Assembly (NCBI GenBank): GCA_022711465.1
Contig: JAKLEZ010000006.1
Coordinates: forward strand, 62,001 to 126,000
Reading direction: 5' to 3'
DNA length: 64,000 nucleotides
Origin: Planctomycetota bacterium
GTDB taxonomy: Bacteria; Planctomycetota; Phycisphaerae; UBA1845; PWPN01
Shown: positions 52,652 through 61,298 of the stretch, piece after piece
Numbering within the stretch: the stretch's first letter is position 1
Layout of the letters: each line of letters begins with the position of its first letter
Notes under the pieces: model-generated
What the model saw: the letters and a program-made list of their open reading frames with translations, nothing else
Told to the model about the DNA's origin: nothing
Database searches by the model: none
Position numbers and translations under genes: made by a program

Positions 52652-55600
52652 GTGAGCACCCCAATGTCTATATGCAGCCGGTCTGTCGGCTGTTTGCTGG
52701 CCGTGCTGGCTGTGTTTTCGCTGGCCCCAGCCTCGCTGCAGGCCCTCGTCGTCACGGAACTCATGTTCCATCCCCTGGGGGACAATCCGGACGAGGGCGT
52801 CCACGGAGAAGAGTACATCGAGTTGTTGAATGAGACGACGGGCTCGATCGATCTAAGCGGTTATCGGTTCACCCGCGGGATCAGCGGGGCCAACGGGGAA
52901 ACGGACTATACGATTCCCAACGGCACCGTCTTGCCGGCGGGACAGTACTTGGTGGTGGCTCGAGAGCCGGCGGCCATGACCGCCCGGAGAGTCGCGCGGG
53001 TCATCGGCCCGTACGGGGGCAATCTCAAGAATTCGGGCGAACGGTTGACGCTGGTGGATGCGGCGGGAGAAACGGTTGTAGACGTCGCTTACAGCGATCG
53101 CGGCGACTGGCCCGCGGCCGGCGATGGGACGGGTCACTCCCTCATCCTTAAGGATATTTCTGATGACCCGGATATGGGTCGGCACTGGCGTCTCAGCCAG
53201 ATGAAGGGTGGCTCACCCGGTGTGGCCGATGTGGTGGAGCCTCAGACGCTCCACTTGGTCTACGCTCCCGACCTGAAAAGCCACGGCTGCGCCACCGACT
53301 GCTCGCGGCAGCGATACTTCAAGGGCACCGTTGAACCGCCGGCGACCTGGAAGGATGTCACCTTCGATGACTCGAGTTGGCTGATCGGCTGCGGCGGATG
53401 GGGCTACGGCGACGAGGATGATTGCACCCTGCTCAGTGACATGTACAACTACTACCTCTCCGTGTATGCCCGGGTCGGTTTCGAGCTGACCGCCGATCAG
53501 ATCGCCAACATGACATCCCTGACATTGGAGGTCCGCTACGATGACGGCTTCGTCGCTTACCTCAACGGGGATAGTGATCCGATCGATCGGGCCAACGTGA
53601 ACGGCACGCCGCCGGCGCACAACCAGCGGGCAGCCTTCAGCATCGAACCGACCACGCAGACGAAGGATCTGACGTCCAAGATCGGTCTGCTCCAGGCTGG
53701 GCCCAACGTGCTGGCTCTCCAGGGACACAACTACCCAAGGAACAGCAGCGACCTGTCGCTGATCCCCCGGCTGACCGCAGTCATCGAGCCGCCGTCCGGC
53801 TCGGACGATCCCGCCCGCCAGCTGCTGGTCAACGAGATCTTCGCCGACGGTTTCGGAACCGAGTGGTTCGAGCTCTACAACCCGACCGATCAGGCGGTGG
53901 CCCTGGACGGGGTGTGGCTGAGCAACAGCGAGGACAACCTGGCGATGCAGGCCCTGCCCTCCGGGACCACGGTGCCAGCCAAGGGTTTCCTGCTGCTTCA
54001 GCAAGGCGTGGATTACAGCACCTTCAGTATTCGGACCACCACGACCAGCGGCCAGATCTTCCTCACGGCGCCGTCGCAGGCCTACGTGCTGACCGGCTAC
54101 TGTTTCGGCACGCAACGCACCGGATGGAGTATCGGCCGTTATCCGGACGGCGGCGACGACTGGTACCCGATGGACACCCCGTCGCCGGAGACGTTCAACA
54201 GCCGCCATCGGCTCCGCCAGGTGGTCATCAGCGAGCTCATGTACCATCCCCTGCTGGGCGATGATGCCGGTTATGTCGAGCTGTACAACACCGGCACGAC
54301 CATGGTGAACATCTCCGGTTGGGAGTTCGACGGCATCGGCTACCGGTTCGGCGACAACAAGACGCTCCCGCCCGGCGGCTATGCGGTGGTCTGCGACGAC
54401 CGGACGGTGGCCTCGGCGGCCTACGGGCTGGTCTACGGCACGCTGTACGGCAATTACCACGGCAACCTGGCCCGCGGCGGCGAGAAGGTCGTTCTGCTGG
54501 ACGAGAACGATCTGGTCGTGGACTGCGTGACCTACACCGACGAGCCGCCCTGGCCGGTGACCCCGGACGGCGCCGGCGCCTCGCTCGAACGCCGCTGCGT
54601 CAGTGACAGCTTTGAGCAGCCCTCGGACTGGGTCGGCTCGGTGGTCGGTGCTCCCACGCCGGGCGGTCCCAACCGGATGTCGGACTGCACGGTTCCGCCC
54701 GCGCCGGCGGTGGTGATCAATGAGATCATGCAGCATCCCTTCGCCGATCTGCACGATGACGCGAAAACCGAGTTCATCGAGATCTACAACAACTCCGGCG
54801 CCGCGGTGAACCTGACGCACTGGGGCCTGGGCGGTGACATCCAGTTCGCGTTCCCGGACGACTACTCGATGCCGGCCGGAGGCTACCTGGTCCTTTCATC
54901 GGACGATGCCGCCGGTCGTGCCGGCGAGGGCGGACTGTACCGGGTCTACACCCATCTTTCCGACGCCAACACGCTCGGCCCGTACGCGCCCGAACTGCCC
55001 AACGGCAACGGCGACGTGTGGCTGATCGGCGAGGACGGCCGGGTCGTCGACGCCGTCACCTACTCCGACGATTTCCCCTGGCCGAGCCTGCCGGACGGCT
55101 ATGGCGCGGTCGAGGGTCGAGGCTATTCGCTCGAGCGGCGATGCATGACGGCGCCCTCGGCATCGCTGGCCAACTGGGAGGCGTCGCCCGCCGACGGGGC
55201 CACGCCCGGGGTGGCCAACAGCAACACCACGTGCACGCTGCCTCCGACGGTGGCCGCCCTGAGCGTCACCCCGTCGCCGGTCACGGCCGCCAGCACCCCG
55301 ACCATCGCCGCCACGATCGAGCCTTACGCTACGGTGGCCGGAGCCCAGGTCCGATACTTCGTGGATGACATCGAGAAGACCAGTGAGACCGTCTCCACGG
55401 CGATCATGGCCAACGGGGGCAACGGCACCTGGACGGCCACGCTGCCGGCCCAGGTCGCCAACAGCGTGGTGCGGTACCAGATCTGGCTGAACACCGGGGC
55501 CGGTTACACCCGGTTCTCGCCCCGGCCGGCAGGCGACGCCTACGAATGGAACGCCTACTTCGTCGATCCACAGATGTCCTCGCCGGAGCCGCAGTTCCAC

Positions 55601-57976
55601 CTGTTCATCTCCAAGGTCAACTGGCAGCTGCTGTACACCAACTGCTCGCCCGGCCGGGTGATCGGCTCGACCCTGAATCCGAACTGGGACGCCCAGGTGC
55701 CCGCCACGTTCGTCGCCGACGGCGTGGTGTATGATGTCACCGTTCGGTTCCAGGGCAGCCGCTGGAACCGCCTCGGCGGGGGCACGATCAACTTCTCGTG
55801 CCCGTCCTACTCGACCACCGGCCAGGTCCAGGTCCTGAGCTGGCGCATCAAGTTCCCCTCCTACCGGAAGTACAACAAGCTGGACACGATCGCCCTGCAG
55901 AAGCAGTCAGGCTGGCCGCAGCGGGTCAGCTTCAAGATGTTCGAGCTGGCCGGCGTGCCCGCCCCGATCACCGACTGGGCCAGCCTGCACATCAACGGCT
56001 GCCTCTACAACGAGTACGCCTATCTGATCGAGCGGCCGGCGGCCGACCTCATGCAGCGCTGGTTCGGGACGGTGGGCGACCTGTTCAAGTCCCAGGGGTT
56101 CACCGGCGACGAGGGACCGTTCAGCTGGGGCGACGAGCGGCTGATCACCGGCTCGCTCAACGGCTACACCGAGGAGCAGCGCTACGAATACACTTACGAT
56201 CGCACCACCCTGAGCTGGAAGGGTCGCCCCGGCGACGGCAAGTCGGACATGGTCGAGGGGCTGATCGAGGGCCTGAACGCCGCCCGGGCCCAGGGCACGG
56301 CGGCCCTGCGCGAGTTCCTGACCCAGACCTTCGACGTGGAGCTGACCCTGCGCTACATCGCCACCATCAACTACGTCGGCACGTTCGACGACATGTTCCA
56401 GAACCACTTCCTGTACCGCAAGGCCGACGATGGCAAGTGGTGCATGCTCCCGTGGGACATGGACAATACCCTGGGGGGCGCCTACGGCGAATACAATGCC
56501 CACTGGCTGCGCGGGGCCAATCGCAGCGACGTCGGCAACCGCAGTGGCTGGTGGAACTACATCAAGGACTCGTTCTTCCTGGCCTACGAGGCCGAATTCA
56601 CCACCATGATGCTGTACCTCAATAACGAGGTCTACCCGCCGGAGGTGATGAACTCGATCGTCGAGGCCCTGGCCGCCGAACGCGGCGTCGACCCGTCGGG
56701 CATCAAGAACCACATCCAGGCCCGCCACGACTGGCTCAACGCCAACGTGGTCATCCCGATCTGCAGGGGCGATCCGGCCGTGGTCGACGGGACGCTCTCC
56801 GGGTTCACCGTCGAGGGCCCCGATGTGGCCATCGTCAACCGCACCACACGGTACCAGGCCCACGCCGTCAAGGAAGGCGCCACCGTGGCCGTCGATGTGG
56901 GGGCCTGCACCACGTGGTCCACCAGCCAGCCGGACATCGCGACGATCAGCGACGGCCAAGTGATGATCCGGACCGCCAATCCGCCGCCCACGCTCGACAT
57001 TATCGCCACGGTGACCGACGCCACCGGGCTCCGGACCGCGACCAAGACCGTGACCCTGGCCATCGTTCCCACGACCAGCATCGATCTCGGCTTGATCGTT
57101 GGGGGCGGCGACGGCATCTCCTCCGATCTGCACCCCTACGCCGGCATCAACATGATCGACGGACAGTTCGAGCCAACCCACTACAACGGAGGAGTGGGCG
57201 ACGGCAGCACCCTGCCGCAGCCGGTCCCCGCCCCGCCGGGCTCAAACTTCGACCTGGTCGATTCGGTGTTCATTCTGCACAGCGACGTGGCCATCAATCA
57301 GGCGGGGGTCCGGTGGGGTACGGCGAATTGGACCAACCCGATCGACCCCTTCGGCTATGGCTCCTGGGATTTCATCCTGAACAACACGGAGCCGGGCGAT
57401 GCCCGCCCGTTGCGGCTTCGTGAGAACGGCCAGACGGTTGAATACACCGCCGGCTTGGGGATCCACTCCTCGGCCGGGATCACTTTCGATCTCGGCGCGA
57501 TCGCGACCTACGCCAACGTCGAGGTGCTCCGGTTCGTGGGCAAGTGCGGCGTGCATGCGGAAGCTCCCGGCTCGGTCGAGGGTTTCGTCATCTTCTCAGA
57601 TGATACCTCGGTGCTCTCCGCCCAGCGGAGCGGGGCCAAGTATCAGTATGACGATGCGTATGTCTTCGACGTCGTCGTTCCGGCGAAGGCCCGGTACCTG
57701 ACCCTGGCGATCGGCGCCGCCGCGGACGGATTGGGCTCCGACCACGGCGTGTTCGCCAACGCCTTCCTGATCACCCAGCCGTACGTACTCAATGCCTTCG
57801 ACTTCGACGGCGACCGGGATGTCGATCAGGATGATTTCGACACTTTCGCGGCCTGTCTCTCGGGGCCCTCCGTTCCGCGAGCTGCCGGATGCGAGGAGTG
57901 CGACAGCGACGGGGACGGCGACGTCGATCAGAACGATTACGGCGTGTTCCAGCGCAACTTCACGGGTTCGCCTTGA
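52652..57976 (+). CDS. secreted CotH-kinase protein with four lamin-tail domains, NPCBM and dockerin tag
   Basis: 1774 residues. The frame opens at an ATG whose next codons are the Shine-Dalgarno itself (GGAGGAGGG). The real start is therefore the GTG at 52652 (or 52649), giving signal peptide MSTPMSICSRSVGCLLAVLAVFSLAPASLQA. Lamin-tail domains start near residues 33, 391, 524 and 687 (ELMFHP, NEIFADG, ELMYHP, NEIMQHP). A beta-sandwich lies at about 205-385. The CotH kinase spans about 981-1363, with LPWDMDNTLGG (Asp1269/Asp1271 region) as the metal/ATP motif. A Big-like domain, an NPCBM glycan-binding domain (LGIHSSAGITFDLG) and two EF-hand loops end the protein. CotH proteins phosphorylate secreted or coat proteins; the substrate here is unknown. 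Confidence 0.85.
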   Translation: MSTPMSICSRSVGCLLAVLAVFSLAPASLQALVVTELMFHPLGDNPDEGVHGEEYIELLNETTGSIDLSGYRFTRGISGANGETDYTIPNGTVLPAGQYLVVAREPAAMTARRVARVIGPYGGNLKNSGERLTLVDAAGETVVDVAYSDRGDWPAAGDGTGHSLILKDISDDPDMGRHWRLSQMKGGSPGVADVVEPQTLHLVYAPDLKSHGCATDCSRQRYFKGTVEPPATWKDVTFDDSSWLIGCGGWGYGDEDDCTLLSDMYNYYLSVYARVGFELTADQIANMTSLTLEVRYDDGFVAYLNGDSDPIDRANVNGTPPAHNQRAAFSIEPTTQTKDLTSKIGLLQAGPNVLALQGHNYPRNSSDLSLIPRLTAVIEPPSGSDDPARQLLVNEIFADGFGTEWFELYNPTDQAVALDGVWLSNSEDNLAMQALPSGTTVPAKGFLLLQQGVDYSTFSIRTTTTSGQIFLTAPSQAYVLTGYCFGTQRTGWSIGRYPDGGDDWYPMDTPSPETFNSRHRLRQVVISELMYHPLLGDDAGYVELYNTGTTMVNISGWEFDGIGYRFGDNKTLPPGGYAVVCDDRTVASAAYGLVYGTLYGNYHGNLARGGEKVVLLDENDLVVDCVTYTDEPPWPVTPDGAGASLERRCVSDSFEQPSDWVGSVVGAPTPGGPNRMSDCTVPPAPAVVINEIMQHPFADLHDDAKTEFIEIYNNSGAAVNLTHWGLGGDIQFAFPDDYSMPAGGYLVLSSDDAAGRAGEGGLYRVYTHLSDANTLGPYAPELPNGNGDVWLIGEDGRVVDAVTYSDDFPWPSLPDGYGAVEGRGYSLERRCMTAPSASLANWEASPADGATPGVANSNTTCTLPPTVAALSVTPSPVTAASTPTIAATIEPYATVAGAQVRYFVDDIEKTSETVSTAIMANGGNGTWTATLPAQVANSVVRYQIWLNTGAGYTRFSPRPAGDAYEWNAYFVDPQMSSPEPQFHLFISKVNWQLLYTNCSPGRVIGSTLNPNWDAQVPATFVADGVVYDVTVRFQGSRWNRLGGGTINFSCPSYSTTGQVQVLSWRIKFPSYRKYNKLDTIALQKQSGWPQRVSFKMFELAGVPAPITDWASLHINGCLYNEYAYLIERPAADLMQRWFGTVGDLFKSQGFTGDEGPFSWGDERLITGSLNGYTEEQRYEYTYDRTTLSWKGRPGDGKSDMVEGLIEGLNAARAQGTAALREFLTQTFDVELTLRYIATINYVGTFDDMFQNHFLYRKADDGKWCMLPWDMDNTLGGAYGEYNAHWLRGANRSDVGNRSGWWNYIKDSFFLAYEAEFTTMMLYLNNEVYPPEVMNSIVEALAAERGVDPSGIKNHIQARHDWLNANVVIPICRGDPAVVDGTLSGFTVEGPDVAIVNRTTRYQAHAVKEGATVAVDVGACTTWSTSQPDIATISDGQVMIRTANPPPTLDIIATVTDATGLRTATKTVTLAIVPTTSIDLGLIVGGGDGISSDLHPYAGINMIDGQFEPTHYNGGVGDGSTLPQPVPAPPGSNFDLVDSVFILHSDVAINQAGVRWGTANWTNPIDPFGYGSWDFILNNTEPGDARPLRLRENGQTVEYTAGLGIHSSAGITFDLGAIATYANVEVLRFVGKCGVHAEAPGSVEGFVIFSDDTSVLSAQRSGAKYQYDDAYVFDVVVPAKARYLTLAIGAAADGLGSDHGVFANAFLITQPYVLNAFDFDGDRDVDQDDFDTFAACLSGPSVPRAAGCEECDSDGDGDVDQNDYGVFQRNFTGSP

Positions 57977-58017
57977 TCGGCAGGATCAAAGGGGGATAGC
58001 GCGAAGGAGAATCAGCC

Positions 58018-61000
58018 ATGTCGCGGTGTTCGGAAGGCCTGCACCGTGCGGAATGGATGGTGGCCCTGGTTCTGATTCCGGTAATGCTGCCGGCTGTCCG
58101 GGCGGCGGCGGAGACGGTCCTGCCCTCTATCTACTGGCGCAACACCGTGACCTTCCCCAGCGACGCCTTCCGGGCCGCGGCCTCGGAATCCGGCGACCCC
58201 GGCTGGATCAAGTTCCTCATCTTCACCAGCGACCCGACCAAGGTCTACTTCCAGGACAGCAAGCAGTACCGCTTCCACTACGACTTCGCCACCGCCCTCG
58301 TCTCCGAGTACATCGGGATGACCGCGGAGCAGTTTGACCACATCACCCTGTACGCCCAGGGCCAGAAGGCAATCCTCGGTTCGGTGATTCTCCCCTATTG
58401 GACATCGTATCAACCGGCGGCCGAGCAGATCCAGGAGTACGGCATCCAGCTCGTCCGGCAGGATGCCTACGATCCCGCCCAGGTCGTGACCCTCTTCAAC
58501 CTGGTCCAATCCAAGGTGGTCGCCGCGGCCGGTGTCCAGGCCTACTACTTCCCCAGCTACGAGCAGATCCCTTCCGCCGAGGAGGACCGCCAGTACCTCG
58601 CGGATCACGGCGTGGAGGTCAGCTCAACGAGCCGCTGGGCCAAGGGCAACGTCGCCTACGCCCGCGGCTGGGCTCTCGGAACCCTGAAGAAGTTTCCAGC
58701 GGCCGGCATCGGCGACGCCTATCGCTCGGGCCTGCTGGCCCCGGACGATATTCTCCTGACCGACGGCATACCCGCGGAGGTACCGATCGTGGCCGGAATC
58801 GCCACCCTGGCACCCGCCACGCCCAGCTCGCACGTCGCCATCCTGGCCAACACCTACGGCATCCCCTTCGTGTACCTGGCACTGCCGGACGACGCCGCCC
58901 GGGCGGAACAGCTTGTCGGCCGCCAGATCGCCTTGCGGGCTTACGGGCCCACCAACGACTGCGACGCCCGGCTGATCGATGTGCAGGACACCCTCACCCC
59001 CCAGCAGATCGAAGAGATCCTGGCCCTCAAGGTGCCCGCACCCCTGGAGATCAGCCCGGTGAGCCCCTTCGGCGCCTACAGTGCTCCGGCCGACGGGCTC
59101 TGGCCGGCCGACATCCGTTACTTCGGGGGCAAGGCCGCCAACTTCGGGCTGATCCGGCGGTCCATCCCCGCCAACAGCCCGGTCGCGACCGCCCTGTCCT
59201 TCGACCTGTGGAACGATTTCCTGGGCCAGACACTGCCCAACGGCCGGACGCTCCGGGCGGAGATCGACCAGCGCCTCGCGGGAGTGACCTATCCTCCAGC
59301 GAATATGTCCGCCCTGTCGGCCACCCTGGAGAGCATTCGCGAGGACCTGTTCAAGAGGAGATCGGCCACGAGCTTCAGCCCGGCCGCGCAGCGCGAGATC
59401 ATCGCCATCCTGCAGGATCCCCAGTACCGCTTTGAGCCGGACCGCAACATCCGCTTCCGCAGCTCCACCAACGTCGAGGACAGCGAGCAGTTCACCGGCG
59501 CGGGCCTGTACGACAGCTTCAGCGGCTGCCTCGCGGACGATCTCGACGACGACGAGCTCGGACCGAGCCGATGCGACGCGTCCGAGCCCGACGAGCGCGG
59601 CGTGTTCCGGGCGATCCGCAAAGTCTTCGCCAGCTTCTACAACGACAACGCCTTCCTGGCACGGCTGCGCTACGGCCTGGACGAGAACCAGGTGGGCATG
59701 GCCTTGCTGGTGCATCACTCGACGCCCGACCAGTTCGAGCTGGCCAACGGCGTGGCGACGCTGGTCCGAAACGGTCCCAGCCAGAACCAGATCGCCCTGG
59801 TGACCCAGAAAGGCGCGGTGTCGGTGACCAATCCCGGCGACGGCTCGATCCCCGAGGAAGTCCAGGTCCAGGTCTATTCCTTCGGCAGCTTCCTGACACT
59901 GGTGGGCTACTCGAACCTCGTGCCGCTCGGGGCAACGGTGCTCAGCTGGGAGACGGAGTATCGCAACCTGAGCGGCCTGCTGCTGGCGGCGGGCAACGCG
60001 TTTGCCGCCGCCTCCGGCAAGAGTCGCTTCACCCTCGACTTCGAGTACAAGAAGGTGCTGCCCGACGGCACGCTGTGGGTCAAGCAGGTTCGCGAGCTTC
60101 CGCAGGCCAGTACGACGGCCAGCATCACGCCGTTTCTGATCGGCGAGCCCGCGCCATTCACCCTCTTCCAGGGCGAGTATGCCGACGTCTTCGCCAACCA
60201 CCGGCTCAAGTCGGAATGGACCGTGACGACCCGGAGCATGTGGCTGACCGAGGCCAATCTCGCCGCGGGACTCTACGCCGACGTGGCGATGGAGTGTGTC
60301 GACAGCGAAGGCGACCTCCGGACACTCACCGGCCTGCCGTCAGATTGGCCCGAGGCATCTCACGACTACGCGGACAATGCCGTGGTCGACAGTTGGTCCC
60401 TGGCCGACATGGGCAACCCGCGCCGGTACACCCTGCGGGTCAGCGGCGCAGGCGATCTGGTCGCGCCGTCGCAATGCCCCCTGCTGACCATCCGGGATCT
60501 CGGTCTGCAATCCGGTTTCGGAGCCGGCGTGCTGGAACTCCAGGTGGACCACGACCGGCCGGTGCCCAGCTGGACCTGGTCCGGAGCCGGCACCACCAGC
60601 ACGGACCACGCCCGCCTGATCCCGCCGTTCGAGCCTCAACCGGGCGACGAGCTGATCACCCGGAAGCTGATCGGCCCGAAAGGCGTTTCCGCAACCACTC
60701 AATACTACTGGCCAGTCCCGCCGGGAGGGATTGCCGCCGGCTATACCGCTCCGCTCGCCCGCTTCGTCGAGACCCAGATCGCCGGCTACACCACCACCCC
60801 GATCGTGCTCCACGGGTTCTACGCCCAGACCTACAAGCCGGAACACCACAACTTCGGCGAGCATTTCATCTTCGAGCCCGGGCTCGAGCCGGATTTGTCG
60901 CCGTCTATCCCGCAGCAACTCCGCGACCGGAACATCCGGCTGATCCATGTGTACTCCAGCCTCGAAGGCACGGCAACCTTCACCACCTACGGCTTTGTCC

Positions 61001-61188
61001 CTCCGGGGGATCTTGACCAGGACGGCGATGTGGACGGCACCGATCTGGCGATCTTCAGGACCTGCGTCACCGGTCCGGTGCTCGGCCCGGTCATCTCCGG
61101 ATGCCGCTCGGCGGACTTCGATGACGACCGCGACGTGGATCAGGATGACTTCGGCGCCTTCCAGCGAACCTTCACCGGCTCGAAGTGA
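58018..61188 (+). CDS. secreted PEP-synthase/PPDK-like protein with dockerin tag
   Basis: 1056 residues. Signal peptide MVALVLIPVMLPAVRAAAE. Residues 35-240 are of unknown fold. TPSSHVAILANTYGIP (268-283) matches the phosphohistidine swivel motif of PEP-utilising enzymes, with His272. The PPDK N-terminal ATP-grasp follows: FGGKAANFGLIRRSIP (369-384), FRSSTNVEDSEQFTGAGLYDSF (480-501), LDFEYKK and LWVKQVREL (about 673-694). Residues 700-1000 are beta-rich, and the end has two EF-hand loops (DLDQDGDVDGTDLAIFRTCVTG; DFDDDRDVDQDDFGAFQRTFTG). Normal PEP synthase has swivel after ATP-grasp and is cytosolic. No PEP/pyruvate barrel is seen. AAGGAGA precedes the ATG; 41 bases after the CotH gene, so probably one operon. 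Confidence 0.85.
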   Translation: MSRCSEGLHRAEWMVALVLIPVMLPAVRAAAETVLPSIYWRNTVTFPSDAFRAAASESGDPGWIKFLIFTSDPTKVYFQDSKQYRFHYDFATALVSEYIGMTAEQFDHITLYAQGQKAILGSVILPYWTSYQPAAEQIQEYGIQLVRQDAYDPAQVVTLFNLVQSKVVAAAGVQAYYFPSYEQIPSAEEDRQYLADHGVEVSSTSRWAKGNVAYARGWALGTLKKFPAAGIGDAYRSGLLAPDDILLTDGIPAEVPIVAGIATLAPATPSSHVAILANTYGIPFVYLALPDDAARAEQLVGRQIALRAYGPTNDCDARLIDVQDTLTPQQIEEILALKVPAPLEISPVSPFGAYSAPADGLWPADIRYFGGKAANFGLIRRSIPANSPVATALSFDLWNDFLGQTLPNGRTLRAEIDQRLAGVTYPPANMSALSATLESIREDLFKRRSATSFSPAAQREIIAILQDPQYRFEPDRNIRFRSSTNVEDSEQFTGAGLYDSFSGCLADDLDDDELGPSRCDASEPDERGVFRAIRKVFASFYNDNAFLARLRYGLDENQVGMALLVHHSTPDQFELANGVATLVRNGPSQNQIALVTQKGAVSVTNPGDGSIPEEVQVQVYSFGSFLTLVGYSNLVPLGATVLSWETEYRNLSGLLLAAGNAFAAASGKSRFTLDFEYKKVLPDGTLWVKQVRELPQASTTASITPFLIGEPAPFTLFQGEYADVFANHRLKSEWTVTTRSMWLTEANLAAGLYADVAMECVDSEGDLRTLTGLPSDWPEASHDYADNAVVDSWSLADMGNPRRYTLRVSGAGDLVAPSQCPLLTIRDLGLQSGFGAGVLELQVDHDRPVPSWTWSGAGTTSTDHARLIPPFEPQPGDELITRKLIGPKGVSATTQYYWPVPPGGIAAGYTAPLARFVETQIAGYTTTPIVLHGFYAQTYKPEHHNFGEHFIFEPGLEPDLSPSIPQQLRDRNIRLIHVYSSLEGTATFTTYGFVPPGDLDQDGDVDGTDLAIFRTCVTGPVLGPVISGCRSADFDDDRDVDQDDFGAFQRTFTGSK

Positions 61189-61214
61189 ACGACTCCGAAC
61201 GCGGAACAGACCAA

Positions 61215-61248
61215 CGGAGAGCGCAAGCCCGGCGGCTGCCTCTCTCCG
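61215..61248. terminator. weak hairpin between convergent genes
   Basis: CGGAGAG / CTCTCCG, seven-base stem with a 20-base loop, 27 bases after the stop of the PPDK-like gene and before the end of the convergent protease gene. Confidence 0.3.
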
Positions 61249-61298
61249 CGGCTTCGTCTGCTCAACGCCGGGTACGGCATGATGCCGGCCTCAGGCGA

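Noticed and set aside
53213..54820. 535-codon minus-strand frame opposite the lamin-tail region of the CotH protein
   Set aside because: Antisense shadow; lamin-tail motifs are in the plus frame.
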